From Pseudomonadaceae bacterium (GTDB lineage: Bacteria > Pseudomonadota > Gammaproteobacteria > Pseudomonadales > Azotimanducaceae): a stretch of DNA of 64,000 bases. Positions 51,755 through 60,022 of this stretch are shown here, piece after piece. How positions within the stretch are numbered: position 1 is the stretch's first letter; the number at the start of each line of letters is the position of its first letter. The notes under the pieces were generated by a model. That model did not search any database and was not told where the DNA came from. It saw only the letters and a program-made list of their open reading frames with translations. Position numbers and translations under genes: made by a program. Where the stretch lies: contig JANSWO010000004.1 of the NCBI GenBank assembly GCA_024743435.1, forward strand, positions 186,001-250,000, given 5' to 3'.

Positions 51755-52731
51755 CATCGCGAATTGGTATCTGCGCGAACCCGATGTCCGGCCGGGACGT
51801 TCGTCGCCTGGCGGCGCGGGCCTCCAATATGACATTCGAGGCGAAGCGCGACATGGTCGCGCGGATCGTCGCCGGAGCCGATGCGCTTGGTGTTGATGAG
51901 ATCTACATCGCGCGGGAACCTTTTAAGGTGGCAACCGGCGCGGTTGAACAGATGCCGATTCGCGCGAAAGTTATTGTGGTTGATACGCCGCTGACAAACA
52001 GCGCAGCGGATAGTGAGGCGATGGTTCGAGCGTTCGTCGAGGCGGGCTGCTCGACGGTAGTTTCACTCGGCGGAGATGGCACCAACCGAGCGATCATCCG
52101 CGCCCACCGTGATATCACCCTGTTGCCAGTATCTACCGGCACGAACAATGTGTTCCCGGTTCTGATGGAGCCGACAATTGTCGGCATGGTTGCCGCGCTC
52201 GATAGCCGATGCTTACTAGACGATCCGTCGCTTGGTGCTCGCGCCAAGCTGCTGCATGTCACCACACATTCTGGCGCAACAGACGTGGGCGTTATCGACG
52301 CTGTGCTCCTGGAAGATGATCACGTCGGTAACATGCTGCCGTTCGACGCCGACAAGCTGCGCCGTATTCTGCTGACCCGAGCAGAGCCCGACGCGATTGG
52401 CATGTCGCCGATCGGCGGCTTTATCGATGTGGTTGATGCAGCAACCGATGCCGGATTGCTGGTTGAGCTTGGGCCAGGTAGCCGCTACCCGGTGCCGGTA
52501 TCGCCCGGCCATTTTCGAGATGTTGATGTGGCTGCAACCCGCCGGGTCAGTTTTGGTGAAACCATCGTCTTTGAAGGGCGCGGCGTGCTGGCGCTCGATG
52601 GCGATCGCGATCACAAACTCGTGCCAGGACAGCCGGCGAGCGTGCGCATCGAGCGCGATGGCCCGCGGATTCTGGACTGCTCGGCTGCCATGCGATACGC
52701 GGTGGCCCACGGTATGATGCGCGCCGACTGA
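51751..52731 (+). CDS. NAD-kinase-like (ATP-NAD kinase family) protein
   Basis: 326 residues. GGDGTNRAI near residue 109 is the diacylglycerol/NAD-kinase phosphate loop, and STGTNNVFP near 128 the second family motif. Resembles the AcoX-related branch of ATP-NAD kinases more than the essential NadK, and lacks a lipid-kinase C-terminus. Substrate uncertain. ATGA overlap with the peptidase gene. Confidence 0.8.
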   Translation: MTSRIGICANPMSGRDVRRLAARASNMTFEAKRDMVARIVAGADALGVDEIYIAREPFKVATGAVEQMPIRAKVIVVDTPLTNSAADSEAMVRAFVEAGCSTVVSLGGDGTNRAIIRAHRDITLLPVSTGTNNVFPVLMEPTIVGMVAALDSRCLLDDPSLGARAKLLHVTTHSGATDVGVIDAVLLEDDHVGNMLPFDADKLRRILLTRAEPDAIGMSPIGGFIDVVDAATDAGLLVELGPGSRYPVPVSPGHFRDVDVAATRRVSFGETIVFEGRGVLALDGDRDHKLVPGQPASVRIERDGPRILDCSAAMRYAVAHGMMRAD

Positions 52732-52777
52732 CAGCCGGTGTGAGCACCGACCCGCTTCGACGACAGAAGGCTCAGCA

Positions 52778-53956
52778 ATGATCATCAAACCGAAAATTCG
52801 TGGCTTTATCTGCACAACGTCCCACCCGACGGGTTGTGCCTATGGCGTCGACGAGCAGATTGCCTTGATGCGCGAGCGCGGCCCGATCGAAGGCAGCAAA
52901 CGGGCTCTGGTGCTGGGTTGTTCCGGCGGCTATGGCCTCTCCTCTCGTATCGCGGCGGCCTTTGGCTGCGGCGCGGCAACCGTAGGGGTGTCCTTCGAAA
53001 AACCGCCCACCGAGCGCAAGCCCGGAACCGCTGGCTGGTACAACAACACCGCTTTCGACAAAGCTGCCAACGATGCCGGTCTTTATAGCAAGACGTTCGA
53101 TGGCGATGCGTTTTCGGACGAGATGAAGCAGCAGGTGGTGGATACCATCAAGGCTGACCTTGGCGATATCGATCTACTCATCTACTCCCTCGCGTCACCC
53201 GTTCGTGCCCACCCGAAAACCGGCGTCCTGCATCGCTCTGCCATCAAGCCGCTCGGTGAGACGGTGCGCATGAAAGGCGTAAACGTCGATAAGGGTGATG
53301 TAACGACGGTGGAACTCGAGCCGGCCGATGAGGAGGAAACCGCCAACACGGTTGCGGTGATGGGTGGCGAGGATTGGGAATTCTGGGTGGATGCGCTTAA
53401 AGAAGCGGGTGTGCTCGCTGAGGGTTTCCAGACCTACGCGTATACCTACATCGGCTCGGATCTGACCTGGCCGCTCTACTGGGAAGGCACGCTGGGCCAG
53501 GCGAAGCGCGATCTGGATCGCGCTCGCGATGAGATCGCCGATCAGATTTGCGGCATCGGTGGTGATGCTCGCGTTGCGGTACTGAAGGGTGTGGTGACTC
53601 AGGCAAGCTCCGCGATACCGATTCTTCCCCTCTACATCGCTCTGCTGTTTCAGGTGATGAAGGAGCGCGGCGAGCACGAGGACTGCGCGGCCCACATCCA
53701 GCGCCTGTTCGCCACTCAGCTCTATGGCAATGACGGCCTGCGGCTGGACGACGATGGCCGGGTTCGTATGGATGACCTCGAGCTGGCTGATGACGTGCAG
53801 GAAGAGGTGCGCCGGCGCTGGGCAGAAGTAACCACCGAGTCGCTGCCCGAACTGGGCGATCTGGCGGGCTACAACGAAGATTTTCTGAAGATCTTCGGCT
53901 TCGGTCATGCGGGCGTCGACTATGAAGCGGAAGTCGACCCGCTCTCCGTCGGCTGA
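52778..53956 (+). CDS. fabV: Enoyl-ACP reductase FabV
   Basis: 392 residues. NADH-dependent reduction of trans-2-enoyl-ACP (or -CoA), the last step of fatty-acid elongation. MIIKPKIRGFICTTSHP at the N-terminus, LVLGCSGGYGLSSRIAAAFG as the NADH loop near residue 45, and the family's Y-x8-K in YWEGTLGQAK near 227. FabV enzymes are known to tolerate triclosan. ATG 52778. 46 bases after the NAD-kinase-like gene. Confidence 0.95.
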   Translation: MIIKPKIRGFICTTSHPTGCAYGVDEQIALMRERGPIEGSKRALVLGCSGGYGLSSRIAAAFGCGAATVGVSFEKPPTERKPGTAGWYNNTAFDKAANDAGLYSKTFDGDAFSDEMKQQVVDTIKADLGDIDLLIYSLASPVRAHPKTGVLHRSAIKPLGETVRMKGVNVDKGDVTTVELEPADEEETANTVAVMGGEDWEFWVDALKEAGVLAEGFQTYAYTYIGSDLTWPLYWEGTLGQAKRDLDRARDEIADQICGIGGDARVAVLKGVVTQASSAIPILPLYIALLFQVMKERGEHEDCAAHIQRLFATQLYGNDGLRLDDDGRVRMDDLELADDVQEEVRRRWAEVTTESLPELGDLAGYNEDFLKIFGFGHAGVDYEAEVDPLSVG

Positions 53957-54037
53957 CCGAGGGCCGAGCGAATCGATTACGACGATCCGGGCCGGGAGCT
54001 TATACCCGTGTAGCGTTGGCCCCGACATGCTGGCGGC

Positions 54038-55243
54038 ATGCGTCTGCGCCACCTCAACCGTTATGCCTGGCCCGTTAGGCGGGCCAGCTTTCCTGCGTTT
54101 TCTCTGGTGCTGTTATCGCTTATCGGTAGCGGACGCCCGCTATTGCTTGTGCTGGCCTGCTGCTCGTTGATGGCCACCTGGCCGCTGCTGGTATCTTGCT
54201 GGACTTCTCAACAGCGCGCGGCCGAGGAGTCTAATTATCACCGGGTTTTGTTGGCCAGTGAGTGTTTGCTGGCGAGCTTCGTTTGCGGCCTTTTGTGTGT
54301 GCCGGAGCTGGTGCTGGCGACGGTTTGCATATCGTTGTTGTCGGCAGCGGCGCTGCTCCTTGGCGCCCATCCGCTGGCATTGTGTGCCGCTGGATTGTGC
54401 TCAGGTTTCGCGCTGGGTTGTTTTGCGTCACCAGTGGATCCGGAACAGGTGACAGCCCCGGGTGTGACTGACGTTCTATCGTTTGGGCTTTTGCTGTGGC
54501 TTGTGGTGGGGGTCTCGCTGGCCGCGCATCGGCAAAGCCTGCGGCTAGCAGGTGAGCGTGGCAGGGCGATACAACGTGCAGTGCATCTGGATGGCTACAC
54601 CAGTCGTTTGACGCGTTACCTGCCTTCCGAGTTGACCACACGACTGTTTCAACAGCCGGCGGAAACGCAGCCCGCTCGGCTGTCGAGACGAGCCTGGTTG
54701 TCAGTGGTGTTCGTAGACTTGTGCGGTTTCAGCGGGCTCACAGAGCGTCTCGAACCGGAAGAGCTTGCCGGTATTCTCAATGCCTATCTGGATGGCGTTG
54801 CGAGCTACGCGGAGCGTTTTGGCGCCCAGATTGGCCACATCGCGGGCGACGGTGTGCTGGTTTACTTCGAGGCGAAGAGCCAATCGGGCAAGGCCTTAAC
54901 GGCGCATCAGGCGACAGGGTTTGCACGCGAGGTGCAGCGATACTGCGCGGATCAGTTGGCGGTGGAGTGGCGCTTGCACGGCGTGTTCACGCAACCTGCG
55001 CTGCGCACAGGCGTTGCGAGTGGGCATTGCACGCTGGCGGACTGGGGTGGGCGGCGACTCGATTACACGCCCATCGGCAGCCCGGTGAATCGGGCGGCCC
55101 GCCTACAGCGACAGTCGGACGTTGGCGGGGTGGGTGTCGATGCTGCGACTTCCGCTTTGCTGTCTATCGGCTCGCATTCACCACGCGCTGAACACAGTCC
55201 ACAATCCGATGCCGATGAAGCCCACGCCGGCGATCAGCGATAG
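54038..55243 (+). CDS. Class III adenylate/guanylate cyclase with membrane N-terminus
   Basis: 401 residues. About six hydrophobic segments in residues 15-170, a short linker, then the cyclase homology domain (about 215-380). Metal-binding Asp227 (FVDLCGFS) and Asp271 (AGDGVLVYF) are present, and PVNRAARLQ holds the transition-state Asn and Arg, so it should be active. The last 25 residues are polar and low in complexity. The gene overlaps the convergent GDT1 gene by 66 bases. Which nucleotide it uses cannot be said firmly. Confidence 0.9.
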   Translation: MRLRHLNRYAWPVRRASFPAFSLVLLSLIGSGRPLLLVLACCSLMATWPLLVSCWTSQQRAAEESNYHRVLLASECLLASFVCGLLCVPELVLATVCISLLSAAALLLGAHPLALCAAGLCSGFALGCFASPVDPEQVTAPGVTDVLSFGLLLWLVVGVSLAAHRQSLRLAGERGRAIQRAVHLDGYTSRLTRYLPSELTTRLFQQPAETQPARLSRRAWLSVVFVDLCGFSGLTERLEPEELAGILNAYLDGVASYAERFGAQIGHIAGDGVLVYFEAKSQSGKALTAHQATGFAREVQRYCADQLAVEWRLHGVFTQPALRTGVASGHCTLADWGGRRLDYTPIGSPVNRAARLQRQSDVGGVGVDAATSALLSIGSHSPRAEHSPQSDADEAHAGDQR

Positions 55244-55453
55244 CCAGCGCGGATCCAGAAAGTTGCTTAAGGTTTGCCCCGCGATCACGGCAAGCGCGGA
55301 TGATGCGATTAGCGCAGCGCTGGCGACCGCGAAGACCATGAATGCGCTGGTTTTCTGGTCAGCTGCAAAGAGCATTGTTGCGAGTTGAGTCTTGTCTCCC
55401 AGCTCGGCGACGAAGACGGTGAAGAAGATTGTGAGAGCGATATGTGTATCCAT
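55178..55453 (-). CDS. GDT1/TMEM165 (UPF0016) family half-size transporter
   Basis: 91 residues with three helices and one copy of the family motif ELGDKTQLAT near residue 17. Eukaryotic GDT1 and some bacterial members have two such halves and carry Mn/Ca; this short form would need to dimerise. ATG 55453 is chosen. Its last 22 codons lie over the end of the cyclase gene. Confidence 0.88.
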   Translation of the reverse strand: MDTHIALTIFFTVFVAELGDKTQLATMLFAADQKTSAFMVFAVASAALIASSALAVIAGQTLSNFLDPRWLSLIAGVGFIGIGLWTVFSAW

Positions 55454-55481
55454 GTGGCAAGGGTAGCGCTGGATAAACACT

Positions 55482-55886
55482 CTATTCCAGGCCCGAAAAC
55501 TCCTCGTGCTGGCTCACTCCGTCGGCAATGACGTAGTAGTCGCCCTTGTTGGCCACGAAGGTGTGTTTTGAGATCGCTGTACCGGTGGGTTGATCAAACA
55601 GTGCGATGGATACACCGATCCATTCGTAGCCGTCGATATCGGGCCGCCAGAACAGCGTCGAGCCGCACGTGCCGCAGAAACCGCGCTCAACGTCAGGGGA
55701 TGATCGGAACCAACGCAAGTGGTCCTCGCCGGTAATCGTCAGAGCGGATTTGCGCACGTTCACGCCGATCAGAAAACCGCCGGTTTGCTTGCGGCATTGC
55801 CGGCAGTGACAAGCCTCGGCGTCGTGCTCGAGCGAGCCCTCGACGGTTATGCCAATTGCCTCACACAGGCAGCTACCGCTTAGCAT
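55482..55886 (-). CDS. GFA family (Mss4-like) zinc protein
   Basis: 134 residues. Zinc site pairs: GSCLCEA near residue 5, CHCRQC near 26 and FCGTCGS near 70. Complete GFA fold, named for glutathione-dependent formaldehyde activation, though most members have no known reaction. Starts 12 bases after the small C2H2-like gene. Confidence 0.9.
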   Translation of the reverse strand: MLSGSCLCEAIGITVEGSLEHDAEACHCRQCRKQTGGFLIGVNVRKSALTITGEDHLRWFRSSPDVERGFCGTCGSTLFWRPDIDGYEWIGVSIALFDQPTGTAISKHTFVANKGDYYVIADGVSQHEEFSGLE

Positions 55887-55898
55887 TGTCTGACCTGC

Positions 55899-56087
55899 TC
55901 AGGCGGCGTCGAAGCGCGCGCGATTGTCAGCCATCCAGCGCTCCCGTTCGGCCTCGCCGTTCGCTTCGCTGGACATGACTTCCGGGTGTGCAGAGGCGTA
56001 GTGGGGATACAACGCCTGCATCCATTTCTCGAAGGTTTCGCCCTCGGCCACCTCATCACACAGATCACAACTAACAGTTTTCTTCAT
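55899..56087 (-). CDS. Small zinc-finger-like protein
   Basis: 62 residues with CDLC at residues 7-10 and an H-x4-H (HYASAH) about 20 residues on, a C2H2-like set. The RBS AAGAGGG overlaps the stop of the upstream MAPEG-phosphatase gene, so translation is coupled. No family recognised; function unknown. Confidence 0.7.
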   Translation of the reverse strand: MKKTVSCDLCDEVAEGETFEKWMQALYPHYASAHPEVMSSEANGEAERERWMADNRARFDAA

Positions 56088-56099
56088 GGCTTAGCCCTC

Positions 56100-57005
56100 T
56101 TAAAGTTCCTGGCGCAGGCTGGTGAGCAGCTCTGCCCACTGCGGATGCTCTGTCGGATCCCAAACATCGGCGATGAAATCGTTCGCCTGGCTGCGGTTCC
56201 ACAACCCCTGCTGTTCAGCCCAAACGGAGTAGAAACCGCTCACCCGAAAGTTGGCGGCGCAATGCACGTGAATGCGCTTGCCCGCCAATTCATTCATCGC
56301 GTCGCTGAAGCGCTCAAAATCGGCGGCGGTCGGCTCGTTCCAATCGACCGGGAGGTGCACGTAAGTCAGGCCCTGGCTGGTTACCAGGTCTGCTTCGTTC
56401 TCAACCGCGTGCTCCGAGTCGCTGGGCAACAGGTTGATCACCGCGGCCACACCTTCGTCAGACAAGCGTGCCAGGGCTTCTGCCGGCACGATGCCGGATG
56501 TGCTTACTCGGTCGCTTGCTGGACGAAAGTTGTAGCTGTTCTCAAGTCTTTCCTCTGCCGCCACGGTGTTGTCCTCGAGCTGTTGGCTGCCGTGCTCTGA
56601 GCTTACCTGTGATGCGCCCGTGCTGCCCGCGAGGCTGAGCCACAGTGCAGTCAGGCTCGCGACGATGAGAACAGCCAATGTCAGCATCATTCCGGATACT
56701 CGGAGGCGGAAGTCTTCGTTGAGTTGAGCCACGCCGAAGGCGTGCAGGCAGCGGCCTACGAGCAGCGCGATGCCGAGCCCGTGCACGAGACCATCGGCGG
56801 CCCCGCTGATTTCGGCCGCGGCAATCACGATCAGTGCGATCGGCGTGTATTCCGCAAAGTTTGCGTGCACGCGCATCGCCCTCAGCATCAGCGGTTGCTC
56901 GCCATCGCCGACCGCAATTTGCAGGCGCCGACGGGTGCGGATGGCGTGAACGCTCAGCGCGACAAATAGCAGCGCAAGCAGCGCGGCGTAGATTGCAACG
57001 ATCAT
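56100..57005 (-). CDS. MAPEG membrane protein fused to a tyrosine-phosphatase-like domain
   Basis: 301 residues. Residues 1-130 are a MAPEG-type four-helix membrane domain (RAMRVHANFAEYTPIAL near 43 is the family's H-x-N-x-x-E region). After a polar linker, residues 150-301 form a phosphatase-like domain with HCAANFRVS. The Cys-to-Arg distance is C-x4-R, one residue shorter than the usual C-x5-R. MAPEG proteins often use glutathione. The start overlaps the upstream GFA gene by four bases. Confidence 0.85.
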   Translation of the reverse strand: MIVAIYAALLALLFVALSVHAIRTRRRLQIAVGDGEQPLMLRAMRVHANFAEYTPIALIVIAAAEISGAADGLVHGLGIALLVGRCLHAFGVAQLNEDFRLRVSGMMLTLAVLIVASLTALWLSLAGSTGASQVSSEHGSQQLEDNTVAAEERLENSYNFRPASDRVSTSGIVPAEALARLSDEGVAAVINLLPSDSEHAVENEADLVTSQGLTYVHLPVDWNEPTAADFERFSDAMNELAGKRIHVHCAANFRVSGFYSVWAEQQGLWNRSQANDFIADVWDPTEHPQWAELLTSLRQEL

Positions 57006-57463
57006 GAGTTACGATTCCCCAGCGGTTGTGGTTGTGGTTTTTGTTGTAGCGGTGAGCTGCCTGCGTCTTCGCTGAACGCTGGCAACGAATCGTCAATCTC
57101 GTGCCAGTTTGCCCGCGAATCAGCCCAGATATGTTGTCTCTGGCTCGGCGCGATAGCATCGTCCAGCAAGCCAACCCGCAGCCTTACTTCATTGGGGCGC
57201 GAGGCGCGGCGGCTGTATATCGGTGATCCACAGGTTCCACAGAACGCCCGCCATTTCCCATCCGAGGCGGCGAATTCCTTAACAAGGTGAGAGCCGGTAA
57301 TAGCGAGACGATCGGTTGTGATGGGCGCATTGCTGGCAAACGCGGTGCCGGAGGCTTTGCGGCACTGGCTGCAATGACAGTAGTCCAGCTGCCCGATCTC
57401 GCCGCGCACCTGCACCTCGATGCCACCGCACAGGCAACTGCCGCGAAGTGTTTGCTCGGCCAT
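57002..57463 (-). CDS. GFA family (Mss4-like) zinc protein
   Basis: 153 residues. Zinc pairs GSCLCGG near residue 9, CHCSQC near 29 and FCGTCGS near 73. A polar, Gln-rich tail of about 20 residues follows the fold. Second GFA gene of this run, coupled to the MAPEG fusion by an ATGA overlap. Start ATG 57463 or the preceding ATG at 57466. Confidence 0.9.
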   Translation of the reverse strand: MAEQTLRGSCLCGGIEVQVRGEIGQLDYCHCSQCRKASGTAFASNAPITTDRLAITGSHLVKEFAASDGKWRAFCGTCGSPIYSRRASRPNEVRLRVGLLDDAIAPSQRQHIWADSRANWHEIDDSLPAFSEDAGSSPLQQKPQPQPLGNRNS

Positions 57464-57472
57464 CAATCCTGC

Positions 57473-57754
57473 CTACTCGCTGACTTCAACGCCGTGCCAG
57501 AACGCCACGCGGCCGGTGATTTCACTGGCCTCTGGCTTCGGCTGCGCGTAGTACCACATCGCGTCTTCGTTGCGCTCGCCATCTACCGTCAAGGTGAAGT
57601 AGTTCGCGGTGCCTTTCCAGGGGCAGTAAGTCGTTTTCTCGCTGGCCTCCAGCACGCTGTCGGTAACGCTTGCTCTGGGAAAATAGTGATTGCCTTCGAC
57701 CACCACGGTGTCATCTGATTCGGCGATCACCTGACCGTTCCATATTGCTTTCAT
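57473..57754 (-). CDS. DUF427 family protein
   Basis: 93 residues. MKAIWNGQVIAES at the start, NHYFPRASV near residue 22 and TTYCPWKGTANYF near 41 are the DUF427 signature. Function unknown. ATG 57754 is chosen over one four codons earlier. First gene of the five-gene reverse-strand run down to 55482. Confidence 0.9.
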   Translation of the reverse strand: MKAIWNGQVIAESDDTVVVEGNHYFPRASVTDSVLEASEKTTYCPWKGTANYFTLTVDGERNEDAMWYYAQPKPEASEITGRVAFWHGVEVSE

Positions 57755-57882
57755 GCCGGAATACACCTCTGTTTCTACCCAACCTTTGCTTTAGCTTACC
57801 CGGGAAACCGAGTGGTCAGTCAGGTTTCAGCCATCTTGGTCTGTGTACACTCGGGCGGTTTGCTAACCAGAAGTGCAAAAAT

Positions 57883-59247
57883 ATGAGTTACTTACGTCTG
57901 TTCGCTTTGTCTGCGGCTCTTGTCGGAGTTGTCGCCTGTGGCGGCAGTGGGGGCGGTTCCTCCTCGGACCCGGCCACCGGCGCGGCACCACCTACGCTAT
58001 CGACGGGTGGCATATCCCTCGTTTTGGGTGATGGTCCGTTGGATGATGTTGCCGAAGTGAACATCGACATCCGCGAGGTCATCCTGATCGGCGCTGACGA
58101 CGGCCAGGTTGGCCTCGCTGTTGAGGATGTTGGGGTGATCGATCTGTTGGCACTGAGTAACCTGACGGAGCTGATTGTCGATGATGACGTGCCGGCAGGT
58201 AGCTACTCGAAGATTCGGCTACTGATCGATTCCATGGAAATCGTCGAAATCGACGGCGATCGGGAAATGGCCATGCTGCCTGCTAACGGCAAAATCGATC
58301 TGAACCCTCAGGGTGAGTTTGAGATTGTTGCTGGCGAGGACTTGGTCATACAGATTGATATCGATCTGGAGCGCTCTATCAAGATCGTCCAAACCGGCAA
58401 TTCCACGTACAAATTTCGGCCGGTTGTCTTCATTGATGTGATCGATCAGGCGGATGGGCTGCGCATCTCTCGTTTTGTTGGCCTATTGAGTATCGACTCC
58501 GATGGAGCACTTTCTTTATGCCTCGATGTCGACGATGCGACGGAAGACTGTCTGCCGCTGAGTATCTCTGAGGCGGCGCTTTTGCTGAACGCTGATGGCG
58601 AAACGCTGCCGGAAATCGACCTGGCGGACGGCGACGAGGTTAATGTGTTCGGCGCGTTAATGGTGGGCCTCACCGGCGAGCGGACGATTGATGTTGATGC
58701 CTTGACCCTTGGCGGTGAGGACAGCGTTCAGTCCATCGATGGCGAAGTTGCTTCGTTGTTGCTCGATGGCGCATTCGACCTGACCGTGGACGTTGTGACT
58801 ACTGCGGTGACGCTGGTTGATACGGCCCGTCTGCTGGATAGCGCAGGGTCAGATCTAGCTGAGGATTTCCAGATTGGTGACGCGGCGGAGATGTGGGGTC
58901 AGACGGCGTTGATCGACGTTGCACCGGTGGGTGAGTTCCCCGCTTTCCTTGGGTTATTCGACGTGGCCGATGATGGCCTCGATGAGACCAGTGTCGAGGG
59001 GGTGCTGTTGAGTGTTGATGGTGATCAACTGACCTTGCTGGTCGACGGTAGCGAACAGTGTGTCCTGAATATTGGCGAAACCGAGATTCAACAGGTTGTC
59101 GATGATGCCGATGGGGCGGACACGACCCTGATTACCTTGGTGCAGCTCACGGACCTCATCGGTCAAGAACCGGTAGTCGAGGTCTTTGGTGCTCAGATGG
59201 GTGATTGCCTCGAGGCAGAGGTGATTGTGGTCGAACTGAGCGACTAG
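57883..59247 (+). CDS. DUF4382 lipoprotein, strongly acidic
   Basis: 454 residues. Lipoprotein signal with VVACGGSGGG. The DUF4382 domain (about 40-180) is recognisable from GISLVLGDGPLDDVAEVNIDI and a following LLALSN segment. The rest is repeated beta-rich sequence, rich in Asp and Glu. Probably surface- or periplasm-exposed; function unknown. ATG 57883 is chosen since it starts right at the signal peptide. Confidence 0.85.
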   Translation: MSYLRLFALSAALVGVVACGGSGGGSSSDPATGAAPPTLSTGGISLVLGDGPLDDVAEVNIDIREVILIGADDGQVGLAVEDVGVIDLLALSNLTELIVDDDVPAGSYSKIRLLIDSMEIVEIDGDREMAMLPANGKIDLNPQGEFEIVAGEDLVIQIDIDLERSIKIVQTGNSTYKFRPVVFIDVIDQADGLRISRFVGLLSIDSDGALSLCLDVDDATEDCLPLSISEAALLLNADGETLPEIDLADGDEVNVFGALMVGLTGERTIDVDALTLGGEDSVQSIDGEVASLLLDGAFDLTVDVVTTAVTLVDTARLLDSAGSDLAEDFQIGDAAEMWGQTALIDVAPVGEFPAFLGLFDVADDGLDETSVEGVLLSVDGDQLTLLVDGSEQCVLNIGETEIQQVVDDADGADTTLITLVQLTDLIGQEPVVEVFGAQMGDCLEAEVIVVELSD

Positions 59248-59385
59248 CTGAGATAGCGGAAAACGAGTGGATCGGACGGTCCACTCGCCATTTCCGTGCA
59301 CTGCTACCCTTTCTTGGTGCTGCTCTCGCCGGTAAGCTTCGCGCCGCTCACGCTCAGAACATTCGACGACAGGAGGTCGGCCCCC

Positions 59386-59982
59386 GTGGCAACCACAGCG
59401 TACCCCACCACTTCACATCCCTGGCACGGCATTTCAACGTTTCTCGAGGGCGATATCGTCCAGTTTTACATCGAGGCGACGCCTTTCGAGACCCTGAAGT
59501 ACGAGCTCGATAAGCCCACCGGACTGCTGTCGATCGACCGGCCATTACATTCCGCGCTGCCCCCGTATGCCTATGGCTTCATTCCACGCACGTATTGCGG
59601 AGAAGGGGTTAACGAGCTGAATCCCAACTCGACAACAGGTGACGACGACCCGCTGGATGCCTTTCTGATAAGCGAGGTGCCGCTGACTCGCTCCGGCGTT
59701 CTTGCGCGTGGCCGGGTCGTTGGTGGTATCCCGATGGTCGACGACGGCGAAGCTGACGACAAATTGATCCTCGTACTGAAAGACGACCCGGCCTGGGGCG
59801 GCGCCAGAGAAGTGGATGAGCTACCGGCAGGTATCATCGATCGGATCCGTCACTACCTGGTGACGTACAAACCTGGTAGCACCGTTGATCTCGGCGAAAC
59901 CTATGGCAGCGAACACGGCATGGCTGTCCTCAAAGCATCGGTGACCGACTACCTGACGACCTTTACACCGGTACGCTCCTGA
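59386..59982 (+). CDS. ppa: Inorganic pyrophosphatase (family I)
   Basis: 198 residues. Hydrolyses PPi and pulls biosynthetic reactions forward. YGFIPRTYCG near residue 63, the DDDPLDAF metal site near 86 and DDKLILVLKDDP near 122 are typical. GTG 59386 follows AGGAGG, which decides the start although the frame is open upstream. Confidence 0.93.
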   Translation: MATTAYPTTSHPWHGISTFLEGDIVQFYIEATPFETLKYELDKPTGLLSIDRPLHSALPPYAYGFIPRTYCGEGVNELNPNSTTGDDDPLDAFLISEVPLTRSGVLARGRVVGGIPMVDDGEADDKLILVLKDDPAWGGAREVDELPAGIIDRIRHYLVTYKPGSTVDLGETYGSEHGMAVLKASVTDYLTTFTPVRS

Positions 59983-60022
59983 CACTTAAGTTCGACGCCG
60001 GCTCTCGAGGAACAGGCAAAAC

